A stretch of DNA of 33,745 nt, taken from Gammaproteobacteria bacterium (GTDB lineage Bacteria > Pseudomonadota > Gammaproteobacteria > UBA5861). A program made the position numbers and the translations under genes. The first letter of the stretch is position 1. Every line of letters begins with the position of its first letter. This document shows positions 8,808 to 16,669 of the stretch, piece by piece. The stretch lies in the NCBI GenBank assembly GCA_022360445.1, contig JAKSCV010000011.1:1-33745 (forward strand). The letters are read 5' to 3'. Below the pieces are notes generated by a model. The model made no database searches. It was given only the letters and a program-made list of their open reading frames with translations, and was not told the DNA's origin.

Positions 8808-9830
8808 ATGCAAACCAAGGTTCTTCAGATTAGCGCACGGTTACTGCAATCCCTTCCTTCTATCTTGGGTATTGTGGTGATTTCCTTTGCGCTCACCCGT
8901 GCGCTACCGGGAGACCCTGCGGTTTATTTTGCTGGCGCAATGGCCGATCAAGCCTCTATTGAACAGGTCAGGCAGGCGCTGGGCCTGGATAAAACGCTGC
9001 TGGAACAATTCTTTATCTACGCTAAAAACCTGTTAAGTGGGGATTTGGGCATGTCTCTCAGCACCGGTCGCCCGGTCTTGGAAGAGCTGTTAACACGCTT
9101 GCCCGCGTCAATAGAACTGACGCTCATGGGTTTAGGGTTCAGTATCCTCATCGCCGTTCCATTAGGGATACTCGCTGCGACCCGCCCTATGAGTTGGATC
9201 GACCATCTTTGCCGCATTCTGGTGACGGCCGGTGTATCGCTACCAACGTTTTTCACCGGACTTTTTTTAATTTATATTTTTTATTACCTCCTGGGCTGGG
9301 CTCCCTCACCCTTAGGCCGACTGGATATTATCTACCTACCTCCAGAACAGGTGACAGGCTCCTACTTAGTTGATAGCCTGATTGCCAGAGATACGGAGGT
9401 TTTCTGGGCCTCCCTCAAACAACTGATTTTACCAACAGTCACGCTTGGACTCTTCGCTCTGGCACCCATCGCCCGCATGACGCGCGCGGCTATGTTGAAC
9501 ACGCTGGCCAGCGACTACATTCGCACTGCCAGGGCCAGCGGTCTGGCAGAGACAAAACTGCTCATCACCTATGCGTTGCGGAATGCCATGTTGCCGATTC
9601 TAACCACGCTAGGCATGGTTTTTTCTTTTTTGCTCGGCGCGAATGTACTCGTTGAAAAAGTATTTTCCTGGCCGGGCATCGGCTCTTATGCTATCGAGGC
9701 TTTGGTTGCCTCAGACTATGCGGCCGTACAGGGCTTTGTGTTGTCTATGGCTTTATTGTTCACTTTTGTCAATTTGCTTGTGGACATTACCTTAACGTTA
9801 ATCGACCCACGAGTCGCTCTGGATAGCTGA
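8808..9830 (+). CDS. ABC transporter permease, DppB/OppB type
   Basis: The 340-residue inner-membrane protein has the DppB layout: an N-terminal membrane helix (about 12-30), a periplasmic segment with PGDPAVYFAG and QALGLDKTLLEQFF, then five further membrane segments. The ABC-coupling (EAA) loop is seen as DYIRTARASGLAETKLL. It forms the transmembrane channel together with the next gene product. It starts 15 bases after the binding protein stop and ends 11 bases before the second permease, so it is part of one transcript. Length and motifs are normal for the family. Confidence 0.93.
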   Translation: MQTKVLQISARLLQSLPSILGIVVISFALTRALPGDPAVYFAGAMADQASIEQVRQALGLDKTLLEQFFIYAKNLLSGDLGMSLSTGRPVLEELLTRLPASIELTLMGLGFSILIAVPLGILAATRPMSWIDHLCRILVTAGVSLPTFFTGLFLIYIFYYLLGWAPSPLGRLDIIYLPPEQVTGSYLVDSLIARDTEVFWASLKQLILPTVTLGLFALAPIARMTRAAMLNTLASDYIRTARASGLAETKLLITYALRNAMLPILTTLGMVFSFLLGANVLVEKVFSWPGIGSYAIEALVASDYAAVQGFVLSMALLFTFVNLLVDITLTLIDPRVALDS

Positions 9831-9841
9831 GCGGAACTGCA

Positions 9842-10693
9842 ATGAATCTGAAACAAACAATCCGACATTTTCATTACGTTCTCACGGAAAACCCGGTCAC
9901 ATTTTTCGCCTTTTTTCTATTTGGCGTCATTGTTCTTGCCGCCCTTTTCGGGCCTTGGCTCGTACCTTACGACCCACTGGCAACCAATGCCCGCATTGCA
10001 CTACAGCCACCAAATGCGGCTCATATTTTTGGCACCGACCAACTCGGCCGGGATGTGTTCAGCCGAGTGGTGGTGGCCACCCGCCTGGACTTGGGCATTG
10101 CAACATCAGCGGTTGCCCTCGCCTTTGTGGTCGGCAGCGCTTTGGGCTGCATCGCCGGTTTTTTCGGTGGCTGGGCAGATCGGGTTATCGGGCGCCTCTC
10201 GGACACCATCATGGCATTCCCGCTGTTTGTGCTGGCAATGGGCATTGTGTCCGCACTGGGCAACTCCGTGGAAAATATCGTCTACGCCACGGCCATTATC
10301 AATTTGCCATTTTATGCCCGAGTCGCGCGGGCAGAAACCTTTGTCCGCCGTGATGCAGGTTTTGTTCAGGCCGCACGCCTCTGTGGCACCTCTGATGCTC
10401 GTATCCTGACGACACAGGTTTTCCCCAATATTCTGCCACCCATGATGATTCAGATTTCCTTGAACATGGGGTGGGCTATTTTAAATGCAGCGGGTTTATC
10501 ATTCATCGGGCTGGGTGTCCGTCCGCCTGATGCAGAATGGGGCATTATGGTCGCCGAAGGGGCCAGTTATATCATCTCAGGTGAGTGGTGGCTGGTGTTA
10601 TTCCCCGGAGTCGCACTGATGCTGTGTGTCTTTTGTTTCAATCTGCTGGGCGACGGTCTCCGCGACCTCGTCGACCCTTTGCGCAGAAATTAA
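9842..10693 (+). CDS. ABC transporter permease, DppC/OppC type
   Basis: The 283-residue protein matches DppC: a first membrane helix near residues 17-40, then the signature AHIFGTDQLGRDVFSRVV (about 60-77), four or five more helices, and an EAA loop (FVQAARLCGTSDARIL). The conserved C-terminal region GLSFIGLGVRPPDAEWG is intact. It pairs with the upstream DppB-type permease to form the pore. The ATPase gene follows within 6-12 bases depending on its start codon. Confidence 0.93.
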   Translation: MNLKQTIRHFHYVLTENPVTFFAFFLFGVIVLAALFGPWLVPYDPLATNARIALQPPNAAHIFGTDQLGRDVFSRVVVATRLDLGIATSAVALAFVVGSALGCIAGFFGGWADRVIGRLSDTIMAFPLFVLAMGIVSALGNSVENIVYATAIINLPFYARVARAETFVRRDAGFVQAARLCGTSDARILTTQVFPNILPPMMIQISLNMGWAILNAAGLSFIGLGVRPPDAEWGIMVAEGASYIISGEWWLVLFPGVALMLCVFCFNLLGDGLRDLVDPLRRN

Positions 10694-10699
10694 CGAGTA

Positions 10700-12424
10700 T
10701 TGACCGTGCGAACATCACCCTTTTTTTCCATTAACGGTTTATCGGTTCAATTTAAAACACGCAATGGCATTGTCGAGGCTCTCCGAGACGTCAGTTTCTC
10801 GATCGACAAGGGTCGCGTTATTGGTGTTGTTGGGGAAAGCGGCTCAGGGAAGTCCGTAACCGCTTACTCCGTTTTAGGTTTGCTCGACCGAGTGGGTAAC
10901 ATTTCGGGAGGGACGATTACATTTGATGGTATTCATCTAGCCAATGCACCGGACAAACTACTCAAGGATATCCGCGGCCGGGAAATCTCGATGATTTTTC
11001 AAAATCCCCGAGCGGCCCTCAACCCCATTCGGCCGATCGGTAAACAGATTGCCGATGTCCTCATAGAACATGCCCAGGCCACTCAAGCAAACGCACGAGG
11101 CAAAGCGGTAGAGATGCTTCGCACCGTCAAAATAACAAATCCTGAACGCCGCTACTGGGCTTACCCTTACGAACTCTCTGGCGGCATGTGCCAACGTGTG
11201 GTGATCGCCATAGCACTGGCCTGCAACCCACGCCTCTTGATTGCAGATGAGCCAACAACCGGGCTGGATGTGATCACCCAAAAAGCAACCATGGACCTGA
11301 TCCAAACATTGACACAAACCCGTGACATGTCCGTTATGCTCATTACCCACGACCTGGGCTTAGCCGCTCAATATTGCGACCATATCGTGGTTATGCAACA
11401 AGGCAAGGTGGTTGAAGCCGCACCGGTTGACGCTCTGTTCAACCATCCGAAGTACCCTTACACAGAAGCATTGATCACCGCATCACCCGGCCCGAATTCC
11501 AAACTGGCTGACCTCGCGCCCCACCAGAGCGATGCCGAAACACCCGCTCAACTCAAGGTTCCATCCAAGACTCAACGTGTCGCAGAAGCACAACACAAGG
11601 ACCTGCTCGAAGTAGTCAATCTGGTGAAAACTTTTCCTGCCCAAACAACAAAAATCGCACTCCCCTGGAAACAGGGGAACAAACACGATGCGGATTTTCT
11701 TGCCGTTAACAATGTGTCTTTCCGCTTAAAACGAGGAGAAAGTTTGGGGCTTGTTGGTCAATCCGGCAGCGGCAAGTCAACAACTTCTTCGATTATCACC
11801 CGGTTACTGGACCCCACATCCGGCGATGTCATTTTCGCCGGTGAAAATATCACTCAGTACACCGCCGCTCAATTTACCCACCTGCCGCAGCGGGCCAATA
11901 TTCAAATGGTCTTCCAGGACCCAACGGACAGCCTGAACCCCAGGTTCTCTGCATTTGACTCCATCGCACAACCTTTGATTCACCTCAAAAAACTCACGCA
12001 ACGCCAACCCTTAAAGCAAAAAGTTGAACAGCTGGCCGACTGGGTGGACTTGCCACGAGCGCTGTTAAGCCGCTTCCCACACCAGTTGTCTGGTGGGCAA
12101 AAAGCACGCGTGGGTATTGCACGTGCGATTGCGGTCGCCCCCTTGCTGTTGGTATTGGATGAGCCAACATCGGCGCTGGATGTTTCCGTCCAGGCCGTTA
12201 TTTTGAATTTACTCGACCGCCTGAAACAACAACTGGACATCAGCTATCTTTTCGTTTCGCACGATTTAAATGTGATTCGGTTGATGTGTGAGCGTGTGAT
12301 CGTGATGAATCAGGGGGAAATCGTAGAAGCAGGGCCAAGCGATCAGGTTCTTAGTCGCCCACAGGCGGACTACACCCGAACACTGGTCGAAGCCATTCCT
12401 CATTTCACACCGAACCCGGCTTAA
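10700..12424 (+). CDS. Fused double-NBD ABC transporter ATPase (DppD-DppF / GsiA-like)
   Basis: The 574-residue cytoplasmic protein contains two complete oligopeptide-type nucleotide-binding domains. The first (about 5-270) has Walker A GESGSGKS, signature LSGGMCQRV and Walker B LLIADEPTTGLD. The second (about 300-570) has Walker A GQSGSGKST, signature LSGGQKARV and Walker B LLVLDEPTSALD. It powers the importer made of the preceding genes; one fused chain replaces separate D and F subunits. The start is uncertain: TTG at 10700 is open, but GTG at 10706 has the AACGAG element at a better distance. It is the last gene of the operon; a weak terminator follows. Confidence 0.93.
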   Translation: MTVRTSPFFSINGLSVQFKTRNGIVEALRDVSFSIDKGRVIGVVGESGSGKSVTAYSVLGLLDRVGNISGGTITFDGIHLANAPDKLLKDIRGREISMIFQNPRAALNPIRPIGKQIADVLIEHAQATQANARGKAVEMLRTVKITNPERRYWAYPYELSGGMCQRVVIAIALACNPRLLIADEPTTGLDVITQKATMDLIQTLTQTRDMSVMLITHDLGLAAQYCDHIVVMQQGKVVEAAPVDALFNHPKYPYTEALITASPGPNSKLADLAPHQSDAETPAQLKVPSKTQRVAEAQHKDLLEVVNLVKTFPAQTTKIALPWKQGNKHDADFLAVNNVSFRLKRGESLGLVGQSGSGKSTTSSIITRLLDPTSGDVIFAGENITQYTAAQFTHLPQRANIQMVFQDPTDSLNPRFSAFDSIAQPLIHLKKLTQRQPLKQKVEQLADWVDLPRALLSRFPHQLSGGQKARVGIARAIAVAPLLLVLDEPTSALDVSVQAVILNLLDRLKQQLDISYLFVSHDLNVIRLMCERVIVMNQGEIVEAGPSDQVLSRPQADYTRTLVEAIPHFTPNPA

Positions 12425-12436
12425 GAACGCGCACCC

Positions 12437-12456
12437 AACGCAGGCCTTTGCGTTTT
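12437..12456 (+). terminator. Weak terminator-like hairpin after the transporter operon
   Basis: AACGCA (12437-12442) and TGCGTT (12449-12454) pair around a 6-base loop and are followed by TT and an AT-rich stretch. It sits 12 bases after the ATPase stop on the correct strand. The stem is short and the T-run is only four bases including the stem, so termination may be partial. Confidence 0.4.
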
Positions 12457-12478
12457 AAACACGGTGTCACACTTGGAA

Positions 12479-12522
12479 AACAGTACAAGACTGTTCTTAA
12501 GGAACCTTAAGATTAAGCTTAA
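12479..12522. repeat. Three abutting palindromes in a convergent intergenic region
   Basis: In 44 bases there are three perfect inverted repeats. AACAGT-N5-ACTGTT lies at 12479-12495, CTTAAGG-AA-CCTTAAG at 12496-12511, and TTAAGCTTAA at 12513-12522. The first and second abut, and one base separates the second and third. Read on the minus strand, the first is followed by TT and could help terminate the DUF1566 gene. The whole may be a bidirectional terminator or a protein-binding cluster. Confidence 0.5.
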
Positions 12523-12581
12523 AAAATGCCGATGGATACCACGAGGGAAAGGGAAGAGATTATTGATATGACCCGAATGCA

Positions 12582-12612
12582 TTACGCACCCTGGAGAGCC
12601 AAGGGCGCGTAA
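12582..12612. repeat. Imperfect long hairpin downstream of the DUF1566 gene
   Basis: TTACGC pairs with GCGTAA at the ends, and CCCT with AGGG inside. One A-C mismatch, a bulged A near the loop and a short AGAG loop complete a stem of about 12 pairs. It lies 18 bases past the stop codon of the minus-strand DUF1566 gene. No T-run follows on either strand, so it is more likely an mRNA 3' stabilising structure or a REP-like element than a classic terminator. Confidence 0.45.
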
Positions 12613-12629
12613 CTGGACGTGTAACGATG

Positions 12630-13181
12630 TTATTCTTCAGGCGCTGTGCGAACCAGGCGGACATAATTTGAGCCGGTTCCGAAGCGGTCTATCGTCAGGT
12701 CATATCCTGACCCAAAGGTAATGATCCTGGCTTTTGAATAATCATCGCCAGTATCGTAGTCTACCGAAGACGTCCAATATTGATTAGGCGGTGTTGAGGG
12801 AAAAACCTCTTGATTAATGGAGGGGTCCTTACACTTTAATTCTGTAATCGAAGCCAGTTCTTTAATATTCGGCAAACGCCAGTCTGTGTAGCCAAAATCA
12901 CCACCGTTGTCATTGGCGTTTTCAGGGCTTTCTAAAGCATCAGACCAACTTGTCCACTCACTTGAACCCGAGCACGCGCCATCTGTTTCCCAAGTTTGCC
13001 CTTCCGTGCAGACTTTCCACATCAAACCGGTTTTCTTATGCGTCACAGTGCCATCACCATGCACTTCAAAATGTTCACTGGGTGTTGTGGCCAGAATATT
13101 GGGGTTACAGGTTTGTGCCTGGGAAGCGCCACCAGCCAGCAACAAGACACACGCTAAATAAGCACTTTTTTTCTTGATCAT
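12630..13181 (-). CDS. Exported DUF1566 (Lcl C-terminal domain) protein
   Basis: The 183-residue protein begins with a clear Sec signal peptide (MIKKKSAYLACVLLLAGGASQAQ, cleavage after about residue 22). The mature part is one Lcl/DUF1566 domain. Landmarks are TGLMWKVC (about 52-59), GYTDWRLPNIKELASI in the middle, and YWTSS followed by the terminal YVRLVR. The family is common in secreted, surface or lipoprotein contexts, and its biochemical role is not established. Three or more cysteines may form disulphides. The gene lies 114 bases downstream of a much larger lipoprotein that ends in the same domain, and a long hairpin separates the two. AGGTGAATTCCAA before the ATG gives a modest ribosome site. 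Confidence 0.85.
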   Translation of the reverse strand: MIKKKSAYLACVLLLAGGASQAQTCNPNILATTPSEHFEVHGDGTVTHKKTGLMWKVCTEGQTWETDGACSGSSEWTSWSDALESPENANDNGGDFGYTDWRLPNIKELASITELKCKDPSINQEVFPSTPPNQYWTSSVDYDTGDDYSKARIITFGSGYDLTIDRFGTGSNYVRLVRTAPEE

Positions 13182-13205
13182 TTGGAATTCACCTTTTCTC
13201 CAAGT

Positions 13206-13255
13206 CTGCCGGCCTCACAGCCTGTGCTGTTGCTCTTAGTCTGTGAGGCTGGCAG
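13206..13255. repeat. Strong 15-bp stem hairpin between the two Lcl-domain genes
   Basis: CTGCCGGCCTCACAG (13206-13220) and CTGTGAGGCTGGCAG (13241-13255) are complementary over 15 positions; the single non-Watson-Crick position can form a G-U pair on one strand. The loop is 20 bases and contains CTGTG/CTGT segments that could pair alternatively with the stem. On the minus-strand transcript it lies after the lipoprotein stop and 25 bases before the DUF1566 start. No T-run follows on that strand, so simple termination is doubtful. Confidence 0.6.
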
Positions 13256-13295
13256 GTACATTAAATTGTTTTCCTAAACACGTAGTCGTTGTACG

Positions 13296-16200
13296 TTACT
13301 TTATCGAGCCGTCTGCATCTCTCACCAGACGTACTCGGTAAAACTCACTACGAAGGTATCGATCATCACCACCGCCGTTAAAACCGACACCCCAACTTTT
13401 GTAAGGGGCCGTCTCAACAGAAGGTGTTGACGACCAATAGAACGCAGATGTATTAGGAAAATAATCCGTATCGATTCTTGGGCTGCTGTCTGCACCGTAG
13501 TGAACAATCGAGCGCAGCTCTTCGCGGGCCGGCAGACGCCAATCACTCGCACCACACAAACCTGCGGCATTCACCCGAGCCACAAAAGCTTCGGTATTAC
13601 AGTAGGTAGTACTGTCTCCGGAAGTATAGCCATGGCAGAGGTTGGTAATGTCCTCGACACCAGCATCCCCCCCGTTGTTACTTTCATCCGAGGAGTACCA
13701 GGTAAACTTGTTGCTTGCAAAATGCAAACCGGAGTCTTGCTTAACTTCCCAAATCAAGCCGGTGTGATTATCCCTGACGCAGCTCCAGGAGCTCGCTCCG
13801 GCAGGTAAGTCATTACCTGCGCTATCCAGTTTGGTGAAGTCAAAGCCTGCATCACCTCCGCCAGCTTTTACCAACGTGGCCGCTTCTGCTTCCGCATCAC
13901 GACCGTGGGAACAGTCCTGTGCGTCCAGCGTCTCTGATTCGTTAGTATGTCCAATCTCGCAATCAGGATTATTTCCTGCCGTGTCTTCCTCAGGCCCAGC
14001 GCCATCTGGGTCCGGGATAATCCAACCCGCGAAGGTAATACCGGTATCATTCAACCGTGTGACTTTACTGACAACCACCGTTCGGCTGGCCGTGGCTTCG
14101 TTACCTGCGGTGTCTACTGCGGTATAAACCACGGTGTAAATACCGGCTTTAGTGGTGTCGACAACCTCTCCCCCTGTGATAACGCCAACAGAGCCATCAA
14201 CAGCATCTTCCGCTGTCGCGCCAGGATCGCTAAACGATTCCCCTACGAACAGGTTCACCACACTTTCACCATCGAGCGTAATCACGGGTGGTGTGATATC
14301 CAGTACATTCACAGTGCGCGTAACAGGTGTCGCTTCGTTACCAGCCGCATCGGTCGCGTCATAGGTCAGCGTGTAGGTGCCGACGGTGCCGGTATCCACG
14401 GTTCCGCTCACTGTTACAGCGACACTGCTGTCGACATTGTCGGTTGCCGTTGCACCTGGATCCGTAAATGCTCCACCCTGGTCAATATTCATCTCCGCGT
14501 CACCGGTGAGGGTGATGACCGGGCCGGTCAAATCTTCCACTGTCACCGTACGGGTAACCGGTGTGGCCTCATTGCCCGCCGCATCTTTGGCGTCATAGGT
14601 CAGCGTGTAGTCACCGGCCGTGGTCACATCAACCGAACCGGTAATCGTGACTGCGACAACTCCATCAACATTATCGGTTGCCGTTGCACCCGGATCGGTA
14701 AAGACTTCATTTTGGTTAACGATCATCACTGCATCACCGTTTAAGGTGATTTCTGGCGCTGTCCCATCCACTACGTCAACAGTGCGCGTAACAGGTGTCG
14801 CTTTGTTACCAGCTGCATCGGTCGCGTCATAGGTCAGTGTGTAGGTGCCGACGGTGTTGGTGTCTACCTCGCCCGTAGTTGTCACGCTCACGTCTCCATC
14901 CACATCATCGGTTGCGGTTGCACCGGGATCGGTAAAAACCTCACCATGATTAATGGTCATCTCGGCATCGCCGGACAGGGAAACCACTGGTGCCGTCACG
15001 TCTCCCACCTGAACCGTACGCGTGACAGGTGCGGCCTCATTGCCCGCTGCATCTGTGGCGTTATAGGTCAGCGTATAGGTGCCGACGGTGCTGGTATCCA
15101 CGGTTCCGCTCACTGTCACATCGACACTGCTGTCGACATTGTCGGTTGCCGTTGCACCTGGATCGGTAAAGGTAGCATTATGATTAATCGTGATCACTGC
15201 ATCGCCCACCAGGGAAATCACCGGTGCTACCGTGTCTACGACCTGCACGGTGCGCGTGACAGGTGTGGCCGTATTGCCCGCCGCATCAATCGCATTGTAG
15301 GTGAGGGTGTAGGTACCGACGGTGTTGGTATCCACTGTGCCCGTTTTGGTCACGGCAATTAGGCCGTCAATGTTGTCAGATGCCGTCGCACCTGGATCGG
15401 TAAAAGTGCCGCCAACGTTGATAGTCATCGAGGTGTCACCGTTTAGCGTGATCACAGGTGGCGTAGTATCCGGCGTGGCAACAACGTGGACGGTCCTGTT
15501 TGCAGATGCCGTATTACCGGCACCGTCTTTCGCTGAATACACCAGGGTGTAACTGCCCACTGTGTTTGTATCAACTGAACCGGTTGTGGTGACCGCAACG
15601 GTGCCATCCACGTTGTCCGATGCTGTGGCACCTGGATCAGTAAAACTGTCACCCACAACAATCGTCACTGTTGCCGCACCATTCAGTGTGATGACAGGCG
15701 GGGTTGTATCCGCCACGGCAGTCACGTGCACCGTTCGGGTGATGCTGCTGATATTGCCGCGCGTATCGGTGGCGGTGTAGGTCAAGGTGTAGCTTCCGAC
15801 TGTGGCGGTGTCCACCGAGCCTGTCGTGCTGACGGAAACAGCGCCGTCGACAGTATCTGTTGCGGTTGCGCCGGGATCAGTAAAGCTTGCTCCTACCAGG
15901 AGTGTCATGGTTGCATCACCGTTGAGTGTGATGGCCGGGGGCGTGGTATCAACAACATTGACCGTGCGAGTTGCACTGCTGCTATTACCTGCGGCATCCG
16001 TCGCCGAGTAGGTGAGTATGTAGGTACCGACGGCGCTGGTGTCTACCTCGCCCGTAGTTGTCACGCTCACGTCTCCATCGACATCATCGGTGGCTGTCGC
16101 AAGCGGATCTGTGTAGTTTGTACCCGCTTCGACACTCATAACCTCGTCACCATTCAAAGTAATAACTGGAGCGACGGTGTCCGTTGTATCATCATCGCTT

Positions 16201-16319
16201 GCATCATCACCAGAGCTGCTACATGCCGCCAATGATGTCAGAATCAAAGTTGTACCCAAAAGCCGGATAAATGGCCGACTGGCTGACTTGGTTTTCGTTT
16301 TATCGATATTAACTTTCAT
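13296..16319 (-). CDS. Large lipoprotein with nine Ig-like (DUF5011) repeats and a C-terminal DUF1566/Lcl domain
   Basis: The 1007-residue protein has a lipoprotein signal with the lipobox LAAC at Cys33 and an acidic Ser/Asp/Thr spacer (34-47). Nine tandem repeats of 77-80 residues follow (48-752). Each reads roughly PPVITLNGD, FTDPGATATDNVDG, TVGTYTLTY, DAAGN, TRTVxV, the pattern of DUF5011/Cry22Aa-type Ig-like domains. Residues from about 755 form an Asp/Glu-rich region and a DUF1566 domain (TGLIWEV, SDWRLPAREELRSI, FYWSS, terminal YRVRLVR). It should be membrane-anchored and extended, presenting the end domain at the surface or in the periplasm. Its role is unknown; adhesion or matrix contact is a guess. 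The ribosome site is weak (a GGGGG run 13 bases upstream). Predicted transcription continues towards the smaller Lcl protein. Confidence 0.88.
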   Translation of the reverse strand: MKVNIDKTKTKSASRPFIRLLGTTLILTSLAACSSSGDDASDDDTTDTVAPVITLNGDEVMSVEAGTNYTDPLATATDDVDGDVSVTTTGEVDTSAVGTYILTYSATDAAGNSSSATRTVNVVDTTPPAITLNGDATMTLLVGASFTDPGATATDTVDGAVSVSTTGSVDTATVGSYTLTYTATDTRGNISSITRTVHVTAVADTTPPVITLNGAATVTIVVGDSFTDPGATASDNVDGTVAVTTTGSVDTNTVGSYTLVYSAKDGAGNTASANRTVHVVATPDTTPPVITLNGDTSMTINVGGTFTDPGATASDNIDGLIAVTKTGTVDTNTVGTYTLTYNAIDAAGNTATPVTRTVQVVDTVAPVISLVGDAVITINHNATFTDPGATATDNVDSSVDVTVSGTVDTSTVGTYTLTYNATDAAGNEAAPVTRTVQVGDVTAPVVSLSGDAEMTINHGEVFTDPGATATDDVDGDVSVTTTGEVDTNTVGTYTLTYDATDAAGNKATPVTRTVDVVDGTAPEITLNGDAVMIVNQNEVFTDPGATATDNVDGVVAVTITGSVDVTTAGDYTLTYDAKDAAGNEATPVTRTVTVEDLTGPVITLTGDAEMNIDQGGAFTDPGATATDNVDSSVAVTVSGTVDTGTVGTYTLTYDATDAAGNEATPVTRTVNVLDITPPVITLDGESVVNLFVGESFSDPGATAEDAVDGSVGVITGGEVVDTTKAGIYTVVYTAVDTAGNEATASRTVVVSKVTRLNDTGITFAGWIIPDPDGAGPEEDTAGNNPDCEIGHTNESETLDAQDCSHGRDAEAEAATLVKAGGGDAGFDFTKLDSAGNDLPAGASSWSCVRDNHTGLIWEVKQDSGLHFASNKFTWYSSDESNNGGDAGVEDITNLCHGYTSGDSTTYCNTEAFVARVNAAGLCGASDWRLPAREELRSIVHYGADSSPRIDTDYFPNTSAFYWSSTPSVETAPYKSWGVGFNGGGDDRYLRSEFYRVRLVRDADGSIK
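14064..16178 (-). repeat. Array of nine ~234-bp coding repeats (Ig-like domains)
   Basis: The repeats translate to units of 77, 80, 80 and then six of 78 residues. Some non-adjacent units are more alike in DNA than neighbours. Unit 5 (15063-15170) and unit 8 (14361-14468) differ at only five of 108 positions. Units 1 and 6 share 43 identical bases (16037-16079 and 14858-14900), then one mismatch and 11 more identities. This is what unequal crossing-over or gene conversion would leave, so copy number may vary between strains. Confidence 0.85.
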
Positions 16320-16669
16320 TTAAACAATGAACCCCCTGCTGAAATTTCCCCCAAAATATATACTGGGCGAATATTGCTATTATGAAAGACCCATCACAAA
16401 CTGTGTGACTAAAGTGACATCAAATTTAGTTGAAATGAAATTTTCAGACTCAGTAGACATATCGCAGCTAAGTGACTGGACATGCGATGGATTTTTACGT
16501 GACTTATTTCCATACCTTATTTCTGAAAACCAAAGCCACCGGCACCCCCGGTTTGGAACCTACAGTTCTGGACAACGCCTGTAAAAAGTAAGTAAGTTTA
16601 AGCAAACTGTTCCGCACAGCATTCAAAATGCACTACAGAAAAATCAACAATCGTGACAGGAAGGGGTCG
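16320..16669. other. AT-rich divergent intergenic region, no gene recognised
   Basis: These 350 bases separate the divergent lipoprotein and M20 peptidase genes and are visibly richer in A and T than the flanking genes. An 85-codon open frame at 16327-16584 has no ribosome site and no recognisable protein pattern. The region should hold promoters for both genes, but no -35/-10 pair stands out clearly enough to call. Confidence 0.5.

Noticed and set aside
9921..10409. 162-codon frame inside the DppC-type permease gene
   Set aside because: It is a shifted frame of a clearly recognised permease; composition is Trp/Cys/Pro-rich as in shadow translations.
13947..14744. A 265-codon open frame on the plus strand opposite the Ig-like repeats
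   Set aside because: It mirrors the repeat periodicity of the lipoprotein gene, has low-complexity repeated phrases and no ribosome site. Similar antisense frames occur in each repeat unit.
14064..16178. Regularly spaced repeats as a CRISPR array
   Set aside because: Units are about 234 bases, fully coding, diverged and translate to Ig-like domains. There are no short identical repeats with unique spacers and no cas genes.
16327..16584. 85-codon open frame before the M20 peptidase
   Set aside because: No ribosome site, no recognisable pattern, and it lies in an AT-rich divergent promoter region.
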